From Phytophthora sp. 'mugwort' (Eukaryota; Oomycota; Peronosporomycetes; Peronosporales; Peronosporaceae): 64,000 nucleotides of DNA. Within the stretch, counting starts at the first letter, position 1. The number at the start of each line of letters is the position of its first letter. The translations under genes and the position numbers were made by a program. Location of the stretch: assembly GCA_033558025.1 (NCBI GenBank), contig JAUCEF010000018.1, positions 4,859,053-4,923,052 on the forward strand. The letters are read 5' to 3'. The notes under the pieces were generated by a model. It was not told the DNA's origin and did not search any database. It worked only from the letters and a program-made list of their open reading frames with translations. Below, in pieces: positions 10,275 through 20,849 of the stretch.

Positions 10275-11326
10275 AAGCGAAGAGGGACAAAAGAAAAGCA
10301 AAAGGCTAGAACTCTGGTCGTCCGATGATAACTTCCGAGTGACCTTTTCCGTTAAATAATACTGAAATACTTGCAATGGACGGATGGTTGAGTACTAACT
10401 AGCTGTAAGCATTACGAGGGCAAAGCAGCGGTGCAGTTTGTGTCCGACCGTGGAGTCTTTGGGATCACGAAAATTACAGGGTGACAGGGAGATAGCAGTT
10501 CCACCACAGGCGCCGAAGACACTGTGGCGGCGGCACTCGCTTGTCGTAAGTCGGTCTGCTGGTTCACAACTAATCCCTGTGCCTTCGTTTTCGCAGTCAG
10601 CGAGAATTCCGCAGCTCTTAATATCTTCCACGAACCGTAACTCGTGAGCTTCGCCTGTAGTATACCGCGAATATTGGAGCCCTTTGATTTAGCCGTTCGC
10701 GATGCTGCGAAATGTATCCACCACGTCAACGCGACCGTAAGGACCGTGACAGCCATTATAAACGGCATTCATACCTTGAGCGTGTTATTGTAATAGATTA
10801 CACTGCTGCAGTAGCAGCGCCAGTCTCCCTCTTCCAGTGGAAGGAGCAGAACTACGGGCTGTGGATGTCAACAGTCGTTGATCATCCTCCGTGGCTTCGA
10901 CATTCTAGTGAATTGCAAAACTAAATATGAAGACCGAACAACTGCTTGCCAAACCTCGTGTTGAGCCTGTCCTTCTCACTTTGCTGTTGGTCTCCGTTGG
11001 TTTCGCGCGTAGTGCGCTGTCTTGGTCAGATCGTGGTGTTTGTTGACCGTTTCCGGACGCTTTAATCACTAATGTCACTGATCGCAAGAAGCAGAGTCTT
11101 GCTGCAGAGACCGCTAGTTCTTGGCCGGCGCGCTTAAGGTGGATCGTATCGGCAAGCCCGCTCCGTAGTTGCTGGCGCATTTTTTGGTGGACGGTGACGG
11201 CACTAGAAGAGAATGCCGTTGAAAAGAGAAAAAGTGAAAACTGGAATGTCGTTCGTTGGTGGTGCTGATGCCTGTGGTGCTGTGATCGTAGCTACAGCGC
11301 GCTCAATATGGGGGCAGGCCTGGCTG
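10275..11326. other. Intergenic interval, possibly containing one small unresolved gene
   Basis: Between the carrier and PDZ genes there is no long open frame. Several short overlapping frames exist on both strands; the best candidate is the cysteine-rich stretch at 10,395-10,660 (separate entry). A 39-codon plus-strand frame from the ATG at 10,927 has a hydrophobic run but stops early. I cannot build a gene model that I trust here. Confidence 0.3.
10395..10660 (-). other. Cysteine-rich open frame, possible last exon of a small secreted protein
   Basis: The minus frame ending at 10,395 encodes about 80 residues with seven cysteines (SCG, DCE, SCE, ECR, ACG, PCN, RCF) at spacings of 7-16, and it lacks the base bias of random sequence. 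A further minus segment near 10,790-10,850 reads 'DWRCYCSS' and ends at a good donor (GTATGA), with an acceptor (TTTCGCAG) 70 bp on, but the frames on the two sides do not join. Oomycetes secrete many small Cys-rich proteins; I do not recognise this one. It could also be chance. Confidence 0.25.
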
Positions 11327-11962
11327 CTAGATGGAGACGGAGGAGATCTTGCTTGGCCGCGCGGGCCCCCACTCGTTCTCCATTTGTGTATACACGCCCT
11401 CGGGTGGTGGCATACACAGCTCGTTCTCCCATGACACAACTTCAATCTCATCTGTGTGCTTCCACGTGAGTACCACGGTCGCACCGTCGCCTTTCTCGAG
11501 CTGCGAGTTGATCTGCCGTAGCACCTGCCCCTTTGATTTGTTCATCACCAGTCTGTGGTTGATGGCGTAGAGCGTGTCCCCGACACGTAGGCCGCAGCTG
11601 GCCTCGGCGGGTCCCTTGAGTCCGTGCCAGTTGGTGGGCTGTGGGCCCTGACCATGGTCCCGCGGCACGAAGCGCTTGCCGTCTAGTCTGTAGACGTCGG
11701 CGACCACAACCTCGGCGTTTTGTGTAATCCGGCTGCCGCGGGTCTTGACCACGAGACCTAACCGTCGGAAGAAGTCCTGCCTGCGCATTCCTGGTGTCTC
11801 CAAGTACGGAAGCTGCGCGCGCGGGCCGATCTGCACTGTGTCCGAGTCTCCGCTTACGCGGACCTCCGTCTGACGGTCGTGGCTGAGGCTAGTCGCGTAG
11901 ATGGGAGCCCCATAGAAGTCTCCACCGCTGGGCATACCGTTACGAGACCATCCCTGTCCCAT
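11327..11962 (-). CDS. PDZ-domain protein, 211 aa
   Basis: Intronless. After a polar N-terminus (~1-65), residues ~65-170 form a PDZ-like fold: 'FFRRLGLVVKT' as first strand, 'SCGLRVGDTLYAINHRLV' (the G-L-x-x-G-D-x-I/L-x-x-I-N core) and 'ATVVLTW' as last strand. PDZ domains bind C-terminal peptides and act as adaptors. The usual carboxylate-binding GLGF loop is not obvious, so the binding mode is unclear. No signal peptide or membrane helix. It is divergent from the MMAA-like gene across 376 bp. Product is probably a cytoplasmic scaffold or membrane-associated adaptor. Confidence 0.7.
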   Translation of the reverse strand: MGQGWSRNGMPSGGDFYGAPIYATSLSHDRQTEVRVSGDSDTVQIGPRAQLPYLETPGMRRQDFFRRLGLVVKTRGSRITQNAEVVVADVYRLDGKRFVPRDHGQGPQPTNWHGLKGPAEASCGLRVGDTLYAINHRLVMNKSKGQVLRQINSQLEKGDGATVVLTWKHTDEIEVVSWENELCMPPPEGVYTQMENEWGPARPSKISSVSI

Positions 11963-12338
11963 GATAGTTGCTAGCCCTAATAGGGAAGAATGGAGGACTA
12001 CTGCTAGACGCTGAGCTGTGCTCGACTGGAGGGAAGGGCGAGTACTTGTGCTGGCGCCTCGTACGTGCTACTACAGGCCCGGTGTTCGTTCGTGGAAATG
12101 AAAGCCCCGCTACCGTCGAGGCGAATGGGCCCCATACTTTAACCAAGTGAGAAATGTTGCTAATGCCTAACTGACTACTAACCCTACAACATACAAACGC
12201 ACAGTGATTTTCGAATTGACTGTGGCCCACATCGAAACCTCGTTAATGTAATACCTGCAGCACCGCATGTATCATGGCAAAGTTCAACATGGTCGCACCT
12301 AGTCGGGATCCGATCAATTGAAAACGCAACCAGTTCAG

Positions 12339-13910
12339 ATGAGGCGCGTGGTGTGGCAGCACAGCTCGGGGGTTGTGGCGCGGGTCTCGCCGGCGCTGCG
12401 ATCTGCCACCACCAATGCGCACATGACCAGCGCTGCGGAAGCGCCTGCCCGAGAGATGCGGCCTATGACGAAGCGATTGGTAGGCGGCGTCCTGCAGGGC
12501 AACCGCACGGCGCTGAGCAGGTCCATCACGTTGGGTACGAGCCGCCTGATTGAAGTTGGCGGCCGACTGGAATGTCACTAGAACACTAACAAGACTGATT
12601 GTTTCTTGCGCTGTGGACGGATGCGTGGCAGTCGAGTCCACGCTTAAGAGTGATGAAGAGCAGGCGGAGCTGCTACTGGACAGCGTGCTGGCCCAACGCC
12701 GATCGCTGATGCCCGCGCACCTGGAGCTGACGTCCTTTCGACTTGGCATCGCGGGGCCGCCAGGTGCGGGCAAGTCTACGTTTATCGAGACGATGGGCCA
12801 ATTCCTCACGGCGCAGGGTCACAAGGTGGCGGTGCTCGCTGTCGGTATGTTTCTGCACTGCAGTACTCCCGGGACTTTATGTGTGAACTATCGTATATAC
12901 TGCTGCCAGATCCGTCGTCATCGCGATCAGGAGGCTCCATTCTTGGTGATAAGACGCGCATGGAAAAACTGTCCAACAATCCGAACGCGTTCGTGCGTCC
13001 GTCGCCATCGCGCGGCACACTGGGCGGCGTGGCGCAGCATACGAACGACATCGTCCTGCTGTGCGAGGCTGGCGGGTACGATGTCATCCTCGTGGAAAGC
13101 GTGGGCTTGGGGCAGTCAGAGATCGTGATCGACGACACAGTGGACATGGTCATGCTGCTGGTACCTCCTGCCGGCGGAGATGAGCTGCAGGGTCAAAAGA
13201 AAGGCATCGTGGAGATTGCCGACATTGTCGTGGTAAACAAGGCGGACGGAGAGTTAAAAGCGTACGCATGTTACCTATAGGGCTGCATTTGACAGTGTCC
13301 TGAAGACCGTTGATATATTCTGCAGACCGGCGAAGCATACCGCTGTGGATTACATGCACGCAATGCACCTCATGCGCAGGAAAGATCCCGACTGGGAACC
13401 GAAGGTATTTTGTGCGTGTGAATTTTCACAACGCGTTTGTCGTTATTGTCGTTCCTCAACTATAGTTTTGCGTGTTGGTAGGTTAAAATGATTTCTGCTT
13501 TGGAAAAGAAGGGTATCGACAAGGTGTGGGCGATCGTTGAGGATTACCGAAAGACGATGGGTGAATTGGACAAGGTACAGTTACCCGACTGGAAAACCTA
13601 AATTCGTTGTAATGTACATATTCTATCTTTTAAAGCATTTGATACTAACATTCGTGCCCCCCCTCAGATTGCTCAGAAGCGCAAAGCTCAAAGCACTAAG
13701 TGGATGTGGAACCAGCTAAATGAGCAGCTTATGCGATCCGTGTCACGCAATGCTGCAGTGCGATACGAGGCTGACAAGATGAAGGAAGACTTGGTTCACG
13801 GTTTCATTAGCCCTCGCTCTGCAGCTGCAACCGTGCTGGAACTATTTCTCAAATCCCAGCAAGAATCCAAGCTTGAAGGCGACACAACAACAACAACAAA
13901 TAAAGACTAA
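12339..13910 (+). CDS. MMAA/MeaB-type G3E GTPase (methylmalonyl-CoA mutase chaperone), 6 exons, 391 aa
   Basis: Exons read as 12339-12534, 12632-12844, 12910-13261, 13326-13404, 13482-13574 and 13668-13910; the sum is 392 codons. The N-terminus is rich in Arg, Ser and Ala with few acidic residues, consistent with mitochondrial import. '[19 protein letters not shown]' matches the conserved MMAA start. Walker A is GPPGAGKS (exon 2); '[20 protein letters not shown]', '[10 protein letters not shown]' and the base-recognition NKAD (exon 3) complete the G domain; the C-terminal helices mediate dimerisation. The family loads and protects B12-dependent methylmalonyl-CoA mutase, linking this gene to propionate and odd-chain catabolism. 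Start chosen because the targeting peptide begins at the 12,339 ATG. Confidence 0.9.
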
Positions 13911-14038
13911 TCCAAAGAAATGTCTAGTCGATAAGTTTTTTTGCATGGAATTTGCTGGAAGCACTTTATATGTACTTTTGTTAATTAATTAATTGTACAA
14001 GTAGTGCATCGGGGAGCTTTTGGTACCGTGTCACGTTT

Positions 14039-15136
14039 TCAATAGATCGATGAAGTGGATGGGATCTGCTCCGTTGACAACATCGAAAACCCGACCGATG
14101 ACACTGAAGCGTTTCCTGTGTCAGCCGTAGTCGCTATCGCTTTGCGTGGCCTGCTTTGGCGTTTGATTTTTTGACGTGGTGCTGATCTTTTTTCTTGCTG
14201 CGGCTGCATGGCATAGCATGATAGAACCTGAAGAGCACACAACTCGGCTTCGATGAGACTGGATAGCCGGCGGCGAAGATTTGGAGACGCTTTCGCTAGC
14301 AGCTCCTCCTGCGAAGGAAGACACTCAACTCGCGTGGCATCGTTTGTTCGTTTCTGAAGCTTGTATGGGTAGCTCATTTGGAGTTGATTTCCAAAGCCTG
14401 TCGCTGCTGTCCGCGATCTCTTTTTTGTTGTTCCCGCTGATTGTTTGTACAGCCCGCTGATCGCCGAGCCCATCGGGGCAATGAGAATGGCAGCAGTTCC
14501 TTTCGATTGTCCTGATGAGCCATCGCGAGCCATATTCCGCGATGCATCCGATCCGTTGGCATCGTCGTCACCACTGTTCTGTGCGACGGAGGAGCCGCCA
14601 TCGCTGAAGTATCCGACTGGCCCTGGTATGATCATAGACAACCCGCTCAGCTTGCGCATTTCGTCGTCGCGGGCGAGCTTCGCGAAGTACTTCTGTGCAT
14701 GGCTTCGGATCTGTGCAGACGTGCGCGTCTTGATCTTGGCCGCTACTTTCTTCCATTCACGGCCGTAGAGCCGCAGCCCTGCGAGAAAGCTCTGGTGCTC
14801 TTGATCTGTCCAGCGACCTCCGTTCATACCTGTCTGCCCCATTTGGTGGGTCGCGTTGCATGGTGCTGGGGCGGTAGCTGATGGTTTCGGTTTCGCCGTT
14901 TCAGCCGACATCGCTAGTGGAGATGCACTGGCCGACGACACAGGAGGGGTAATTGCCGGCGAATTGGCGTTACTACGGCCGCTCTCGAGCAGCTCGACGG
15001 CGGGGGAAGCAGAGGTCCGTAGCAATGCAGGACTGGAACCCGTAGACTTTGTAGTATCGGTTGGATTTGCTACTGCTGGCGAGACTGATGGGGAGAAGGA
15101 CATGAGCGCTGAGGACGAGATTGGGTCGAGAAGCAT
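14039..15136 (-). CDS. SHAQKYF-type single-repeat MYB transcription factor, 365 aa
   Basis: Intronless. A Ser/Ala/Pro-rich N-terminus (~1-105) precedes one MYB/SANT repeat (~107-160): 'GRWTDQEHQSFLAGLRLYGREWKKVAAKI' then 'TRTSAQIRSHAQKYFAKL', the SHAQKYF signature of CCA1-like/R1 MYBs shared by plants and stramenopiles. These bind DNA as single-repeat factors; some oomycete members regulate sporulation. The C-terminus is basic (KKRSR; RQKIKRQSRPRK), giving likely nuclear localisation signals. It is convergent with the MMAA-like gene, 128 bp between stops. Targets unknown. Confidence 0.88.
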   Translation of the reverse strand: MLLDPISSSALMSFSPSVSPAVANPTDTTKSTGSSPALLRTSASPAVELLESGRSNANSPAITPPVSSASASPLAMSAETAKPKPSATAPAPCNATHQMGQTGMNGGRWTDQEHQSFLAGLRLYGREWKKVAAKIKTRTSAQIRSHAQKYFAKLARDDEMRKLSGLSMIIPGPVGYFSDGGSSVAQNSGDDDANGSDASRNMARDGSSGQSKGTAAILIAPMGSAISGLYKQSAGTTKKRSRTAATGFGNQLQMSYPYKLQKRTNDATRVECLPSQEELLAKASPNLRRRLSSLIEAELCALQVLSCYAMQPQQEKRSAPRQKIKRQSRPRKAIATTADTGNASVSSVGFSMLSTEQIPSTSSIY

Positions 15137-16180
15137 CGGTTAAGTGTATCGTTTTGGTCGGATCGAGTCGCAGTTATCGTCTGAGTGTTGCCACGTTGGC
15201 TACTGGTTATCTTCAGGTGGATTAAGAAGCGGTCGCCAACTTGAGAAGTGATCTAGGTCGATCCAGGAAAGATATTCACAGCTGGGTGCTTGGTTCGTTT
15301 CGACTATGCAGTATGAATACAAGCGGCGAATGCATCAAGAGCAGTTACGCTTGAAGTGCTGGATATAAAACAAAACCAACGCGTAGACTGGCTTCTTGGC
15401 GAATCCACATTTTAACTTTAAGATAATAATTTGCTTAGGTTCGATATCACTGCGTCTTGTACGCAAGGGCTGCTATTCATAGTTGCCAGGTCCCAGCCTC
15501 CAACTCGCATGACGACTGGGGTGGATTCGTTTCAATGTGGCAATGTGAGCTGCCAAGCTATTAATAAAAAAACTGCTGATTAGTGGTTTCGCGCTTCCGA
15601 CCACATTCCCAATAAACGCAGCACAACATCTCGTGAATTGACAGTACGTAATTGAACAACTCACAAAAATTTAACAGAAAAGTACTGGATCCGATTATGA
15701 TTTCCGACGCACAGTTAATTTTCCGTAGAACAGCACATTTATCGCTTAGGATCCCACAGATTTGATTTGACTGGCTTACAGAGTTAGGTACACCACACAG
15801 TCAAACCTCCCTGCCGTAAGGTGTCAGAATATGCATATTTGTGGGTCAAAACATACAAACATGGGGTCGTTCCATACCAAATTAGTTCTCAACATATACA
15901 TCATGCAGGATTGGCATCAACTATACAAGGAGGGCCATATTATACTTGCCGACCTGCATAATTATGCTGAGCATGAACATTAAGCTATCGCTAGCAATCG
16001 TACAGCAGATATCGAGCTATAAATCATTGTCAAATGCCCCCAAAAACAGTACCTTTTGCTTCGCAGTACTAGTCCCACTGGTTAACAATGAAAGAGTATA
16101 TATATAGTCTGAGGTATGGTCCGCATCCCTCCAGTAGTTTCGAAGCACAGCATCAAAGCGACTGGATTCAAAAGTGAACA
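15137..16180. other. Non-coding interval at the boundary of genes and repeats
   Basis: About 1 kb of AT-leaning DNA without a convincing frame on either strand. The first ~200 bp should contain the MYB promoter. No homology to the other repeats in this window was noticed. Confidence 0.4.
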
Positions 16181-16189
16181 CGTAAGATT

Positions 16190-18370
16190 GGATCAGCGAA
16201 GAAGCCATGGCGTCAGCTTTCTGATCAAAGCTGCGAAGACGACTACGAGGCTTTTCGTGACGATCCAATGCGCTGTTCTACTATGTTTCTTAAGCGTGAT
16301 TCCGACATCTGCCGTATTTGCGGTGATCAGCACGCTATGGTAGAACGGTGACTACAATGTACAAGCAAATCGTGTTGCGACACTGGAGAGTGCATCATTG
16401 TCCGGAAAGTTTTCACTTGTTCGGCACAGGATAGGTGGACGATCTGGTAAATGAACACGGACACATACGTGGCGTGGCTCAGTGTACGTATGCTCACCCA
16501 TCCCGTGTTACGCTTGCCATGAAGACGTTACTTGCAGAGCAAGAGTAATCCTGGTAAATTTGAAGAAGCAAACAACAGTACCAGTAACGAGCCGTGGATG
16601 GCCAGTTTAAAGCCGATTCGAAACGCGCTCAAGCGTACTCGACGAGATCAAGGGACGAAAAAACTCGAGGAAGGCCATTCAGGGCTTAATACGACTACGG
16701 ATTTTTCGCTTAGAAATGACACCTGAATCAGAATTTTTGTTTGGTGCGAAGCTGGGTAGAGAGGGTTACACGTACGTGGGATCAGGATCCGATGAAGACC
16801 CATCCATAACTGGGATTGCTTCGCAAGCAATGATCGACAGTGGTTTGCGCTTTTCATCAGCAGGGACCCATTATCAATTTCACGCTGATGCAACGTTTAA
16901 GCTGAGCGATATTGGTTACCCCGTCATAACATGTGGTTTTACTGACAAGGTCCGGGCGTATCAAGTTGGTGCATTTTTTTGTTAGCATACGGATTGCGCA
17001 CGAATATGCTGAGTGTTTTTGCAGCTTTGTGGAATTGGTTCGGAGACTGCGCGGAACTAAGCTCTACGTCGATGAAGTTATGAGCGACGCTGAAGATGCA
17101 CAATATCTGGCTCTTAGATCGGTCCCGACATTGGCCGGTCCTACGAAGCTTATGTGCTTCTTTCATGTCTTATATAACGTTCGAAAACGTTTACAGCACC
17201 TTCCTCTACAATATAAATGTTGGTTATATCATCCATCGTTGATTTGCATTTCTCGAACAGTCCGGAGGAATATAGCTTGTACAGAGATCGAAGCTGTTGA
17301 AGTGGAGACAAGGAACTCAACTCGGTGTTTTTGCAGATTATTTCGAGACACAATGACTACAAGGTTGATATTGCGAATGGCAGTCATTTCATACACATCG
17401 TGGATACGCTTCTACTAATAATCCCTGTGAAAACCTGATCGGAGCGCTGAAGCTATTCCTACAACGACGTCGGCACCACATGAGATGGCTTCATTTGTAA
17501 CTTTGCGATTTTATATAGACCATAACGTCATGGTATCCTGTCGTCCACGGTTACACTTCGAAGCCGATGACTGACAGTGTTAACCATAGACCATAACGTC
17601 ATGGTACCCTGTCGTCCACGGTTACACTTCGAAGCCGATGACTGACAGTGTTCAGCAGGAACGATGAATCATCGAGGGTTATGTTTGAGAGACCACCTCA
17701 GATTCCGATTGTGTTCGAGTGTTGGGATCAATATACTAGCAGATAGAATCACGAGTGACGAAGAAAACGAATTCCTATCTGCATTTCAAGAGGGATCATC
17801 ACTGATATCAGCTTCATCAACAACAACCTTAGACATGTTCCGAGCATTAACCTCCAGGATTGAAACATCTACGTCTGTCTTCCACGCAGTTAATGACAGA
17901 AACAATTCTCAAGAGATGTTGGTAGTTAGCCCAGAGGACCTGAGCGATGATGCCGAAGAAGATTTGCGTTGGAAGCAGAAATATTTGTATATACTGTCAA
18001 CAAAGTGATCACTTCGACGATCACATCGCATTGGAATGCTTCATGATGGATGGTTAGTCGACATGCAGAAACGAAATGTCGATATCGATATTTGGCAAGT
18101 CCTTAGTGTGTGTGCATGAGGTAGCCGTTTCAACGCAAGTACGATCGGATACAGACTTCTCAAGTTCCACTTGAAAAGTTGAAAAACCGCATCAAGCGAA
18201 GGCGTAGACTAAAAGAAGCTGCTGAAAACAACCGAAGTCAAGTCGTAGAAAAAAAGAGAACATCGAAGTCAACTAGTTGCCCTGGTGCACAGAAGAACGT
18301 GGCTTCAGACACAGAGATACACGGTGTGGCTGCGGACAATGTTAATCTTGACGGTTCAGATTGATCGCAC
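16190..18370 (+). pseudogene. Degenerate Mutator-like (MULE) transposase, copy 1
   Basis: A decayed DNA-transposon gene spread over several frames. Near 16,215-16,440 a frame reads 'FLKRDSDICRICGDQHAM', one stop, then 'TGECIIVRKVFTCSAQDRW', a Cys-rich N-terminal DNA-binding region. From 16,716 the core reads 'HADATFKLSDIGYPVITCGFTDK', then after a frameshift near 16,975 'RLRGTKLYVDEVMSDAEDAQ' and 'KLMCFFHVLYNVRKRL', matching the MULE order of DxTF, a middle acidic motif and C-F-F-H-V. C-terminal pieces lie at 17,664-18,008 and 18,179-18,364 (basic tail). Internal stops, at least three frameshifts and a 71-bp tandem duplication show that it is dead. Terminal inverted repeats were not found. 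Confidence 0.68.
17516..17652. repeat. 71-bp tandem duplication, two copies
   Basis: Units start at 17,516 and 17,587 (both TAGACCATAACGTCATGGTA). The shared ~66 bp differ at one base (TATCC versus TACCC). It lies inside MULE copy 1 and adds to its disruption. The near identity suggests a recent event. Confidence 0.93.
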
Positions 18371-18800
18371 GTTCAAACTGGTAGGCCTCGTCATGCCACA
18401 TCAGCCCTGACAGTTCAGTACATAATAGAAGTGTAATAACTTATGTATTAATGAATTTAATATATACCTATATGAACACTCTAGAGGCTTGGAATTCCGG
18501 CGGGCTTTTCCGAAACATGATGTGTGTAGGTTGCAAAATAGCTCGATCTGGGTCACTTTCACCTTCGCGCTCACGACACGAGGCGTGAACCAGCAAGAAC
18601 TCGGCTCTTGTAATCTTTATACACCGTCGTGATCCTAAACTTTGGTGATGGAGCACCCGAATCGGATTCTGAGGAATGGGTCAAGATCGCGAGTGGGCCT
18701 TGTGTGTTCCACATGGCGTAGAAGACGGCAGCAAGGTACCACACTTCTTCGGGCCTTAATGAGCCTAGGTCCTTTTCGGAGGGATGACTTGCTGTACGAA

Positions 18801-20154
18801 CTAGCGCATGCTAAGCAGTACGACAGGATGTAAGACACAGAGAAAGGGGCCAGGTGGGCGTGGTGTCAGGGGGATGGAATAGGAGGCTGGTGTCACATCC
18901 GGGATGGAGGTGATGTCACCGTGTTTCGTAGGACAAAGAGGAATGTGGTCGTACACAAAGATATACTGGCGGTGTGGTGGAGCAGATCCGCCGAAATTCA
19001 GTAGGATCCCAACTCACACACACTGCGCTCAGACACCGACTAACGGAGGGGGTACTCCGACGGCCGCGTTGTTGCTGAGTGCTTCACCTTGTGTACCCGT
19101 CGGCGGGCTGGTACTGCTCTCTCGTTGACACGAGATGCGCACTCCATGGGTCTTGGACGTCCTTGTGGGGACTTGGGAGAGGATGGATCTGCGCGGGAAT
19201 TCCTGCGCACGAGATCCGGTGTCGGTTTGGTCTTGAGCTCTTGCGTAGACCTTGTAGATCCGTAATAGAAATACGAGTCCGGGGTTGTTCCTTCTTGAGG
19301 GTGTCTTTGCTCCTTATCGGAGTTGTCCATGTTCCTGTACGATACTTGCCGCCTCCAATAACGGGATCTTGAGGGGAGTTGAGAAGCCAAAGGGTGAGCG
19401 CGACCTGGCCAAGCTATCCAGGGGCTGCCACGTGTGCAGAAAGATCGCCAAAGTTCGACTTGATCTATGTATGGGGCCAATAGAAATCCCCTATACAATA
19501 GTCGAGTCCGTCTTCCAGTGCAAATTCGGTTCTGATTTATGCCTTAGCCTATCTACCTTCGGATCCCATCCCAAAACGTATCCTACGGACTTCTTATAAC
19601 CCAGCATCCTATCTCGGACCCTCTCCTGGCCAACCGTCTCCTCTCTACCGCCATCTAGCTACGGATCTTCTACCAGGGGTGCAGTAAACTGATCGGATCC
19701 GGTACTTAGGATCTCATCCCACGGGACCGGTCCAGGATCCGTACCATGTGCAGACCAGGCGAGTCGCATGGTCCGGATCCATCACCTTGACGATGTCATG
19801 GCTGCCGCTGGCGACTTGATCCCCCAGCTGCCGGCCAACCTCCATCTTATCCGGATCTGCAATACCACAGCGGCGTGCTACGAACCGTAGTGTGTTTGAA
19901 TCAGTCGCGGACCATCTCCGTAACTTAACAATAGGAGAGTTTCTTACTTTATATATGTTTGATCTACCCCAGGCTACGAGCATTCCTTGAATAACTTCGT
20001 TCTTGATCGGACATGACTCCGTACCCTTGACAACAGCCGACTCGTATAAAGGGAGATTCGCGACAGCGGGATCATCACTCCATACAAACGTTGTTTTCCG
20101 GGTATAAACTCGGCACCCACTTTTCCGAGGAAAAATAACAGAAGACGTGGTCAT
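18801..20154 (-). pseudogene. 150-codon open frame split by a solo LTR
   Basis: The ATG at 20,154 opens a frame that runs to 19,870. There the 897-bp LTR intervenes. Removing the LTR and one 4-bp target copy (GCGG) leaves the frame open to a TAG at 18,801, 151 codons in all. The fact that it stays in frame across the joint implies that this was coding when the LTR landed. I do not recognise the product; its surroundings suggest a transposon gene. A likely intron or decay near 19,940 cannot be excluded. Confidence 0.45.
18973..19869 (-). repeat. Solo LTR of the Gypsy-2 family, 897 bp, with 4-bp target duplication
   Basis: Begins (minus strand) TGTGGTATTG and ends CTCCACCACA, giving TGTGGT/ACCACA terminal inverted repeats. 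It is flanked by GCGG at 18,969-18,972 and at 19,870-19,873. The same LTR occurs at 49,003-49,899 on the plus strand with the identical length of 897 bp and very high similarity. No internal element sequence flanks it, so it is a solo LTR left by LTR-LTR recombination. Confidence 0.93.
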
Positions 20155-20156
20155 AC

Positions 20157-20220
20157 AGCCTCATAGTTTTTGCATTCTGCACATACGAACTTATGAGCAG
20201 AACGCAAAAACTATGAGGCT
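20157..20220. repeat. 24-bp inverted repeat (hairpin) with 16-bp loop
   Basis: Arms at 20,157-20,180 and 20,197-20,220 are reverse complements with one mismatch. Read on the minus strand, the left arm encodes the end of a frame (C-A-E-C-K-N-Y-E-A-V-stop), so the other arm looks like a fold-back copy of coding sequence. Confidence 0.88.
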
Positions 20221-20222
20221 CG

Positions 20223-20800
20223 GAATTATGGTAACGACAGCAGCTTTGGTACTGACACTTGAAGCGTGCGTGAGTACCAGCATTTTGATACTTTGCATCA
20301 GTCAGTGGTAGCCTTGATTTGGTACGAAGCGTTGCTGGACCGCGCAGGGGGTCCAGTTTCTCAACTCGTTTGACCAGTCCAGACGTCCTCTCTTCATTTT
20401 GTGTGAGAGAAATATCAATGTCCATCCTCCGTCGGTTTGCACTATCAAGGCACCAAGTACAACGATGTCTGTCGACGAAGCAACTGCGTTTACCGCAATT
20501 GACACGTAACGCGGTGCTAAGAGGTGTCTCCGCAAGTGTTGGACCAAGAACCAGTTACAACGTCCCCAAGAGTACGCCACGTCTTGGGTCATGCTCAGCT
20601 CGTGGTAGTGTGCATGCAAACAGGACCCGCGCGATTATCTCCGCGCAAAAACTGAGTGAGTTCCGCGCATTAGTGAAATGCCACTGCTACTCGGCCCAAC
20701 TGCAATTTGGAACTCCAAGACCGAGGCGGATCGAGGCAGAAAAAAGAAGTGGATTTATATGCAGACGACAAGGCACGCCGTGGTTATCCTGAGGGCACTA
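20223..20800 (-). other. Decayed minus-strand coding remnant ending in a zinc-ribbon-like tail
   Basis: Minus-strand frames here read, among others, 'HARFKCQYQSCCRYH' and, beyond the hairpin, 'HKFVCAECKNYEAV' before a stop. A Cys-rich C-terminus of this type is common in eukaryotic DNA transposases (piggyBac-like and others), but I see no catalytic core, so the family is not assignable. Frameshifts are evident. Confidence 0.3.
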
Positions 20801-20849
20801 GAGTAGTCCCCCTGCGTCCTGCCGAAGCAAGCGACAATGGTGACTGTAG

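Noticed and set aside
10412..10768. 118-codon minus frame with a hydrophobic N-terminus as a secreted protein
   Set aside because: The hydrophobic start lies across what looks like an intron (GTATGA...TTTCGCAG), and the alternative frame carries the patterned cysteines.
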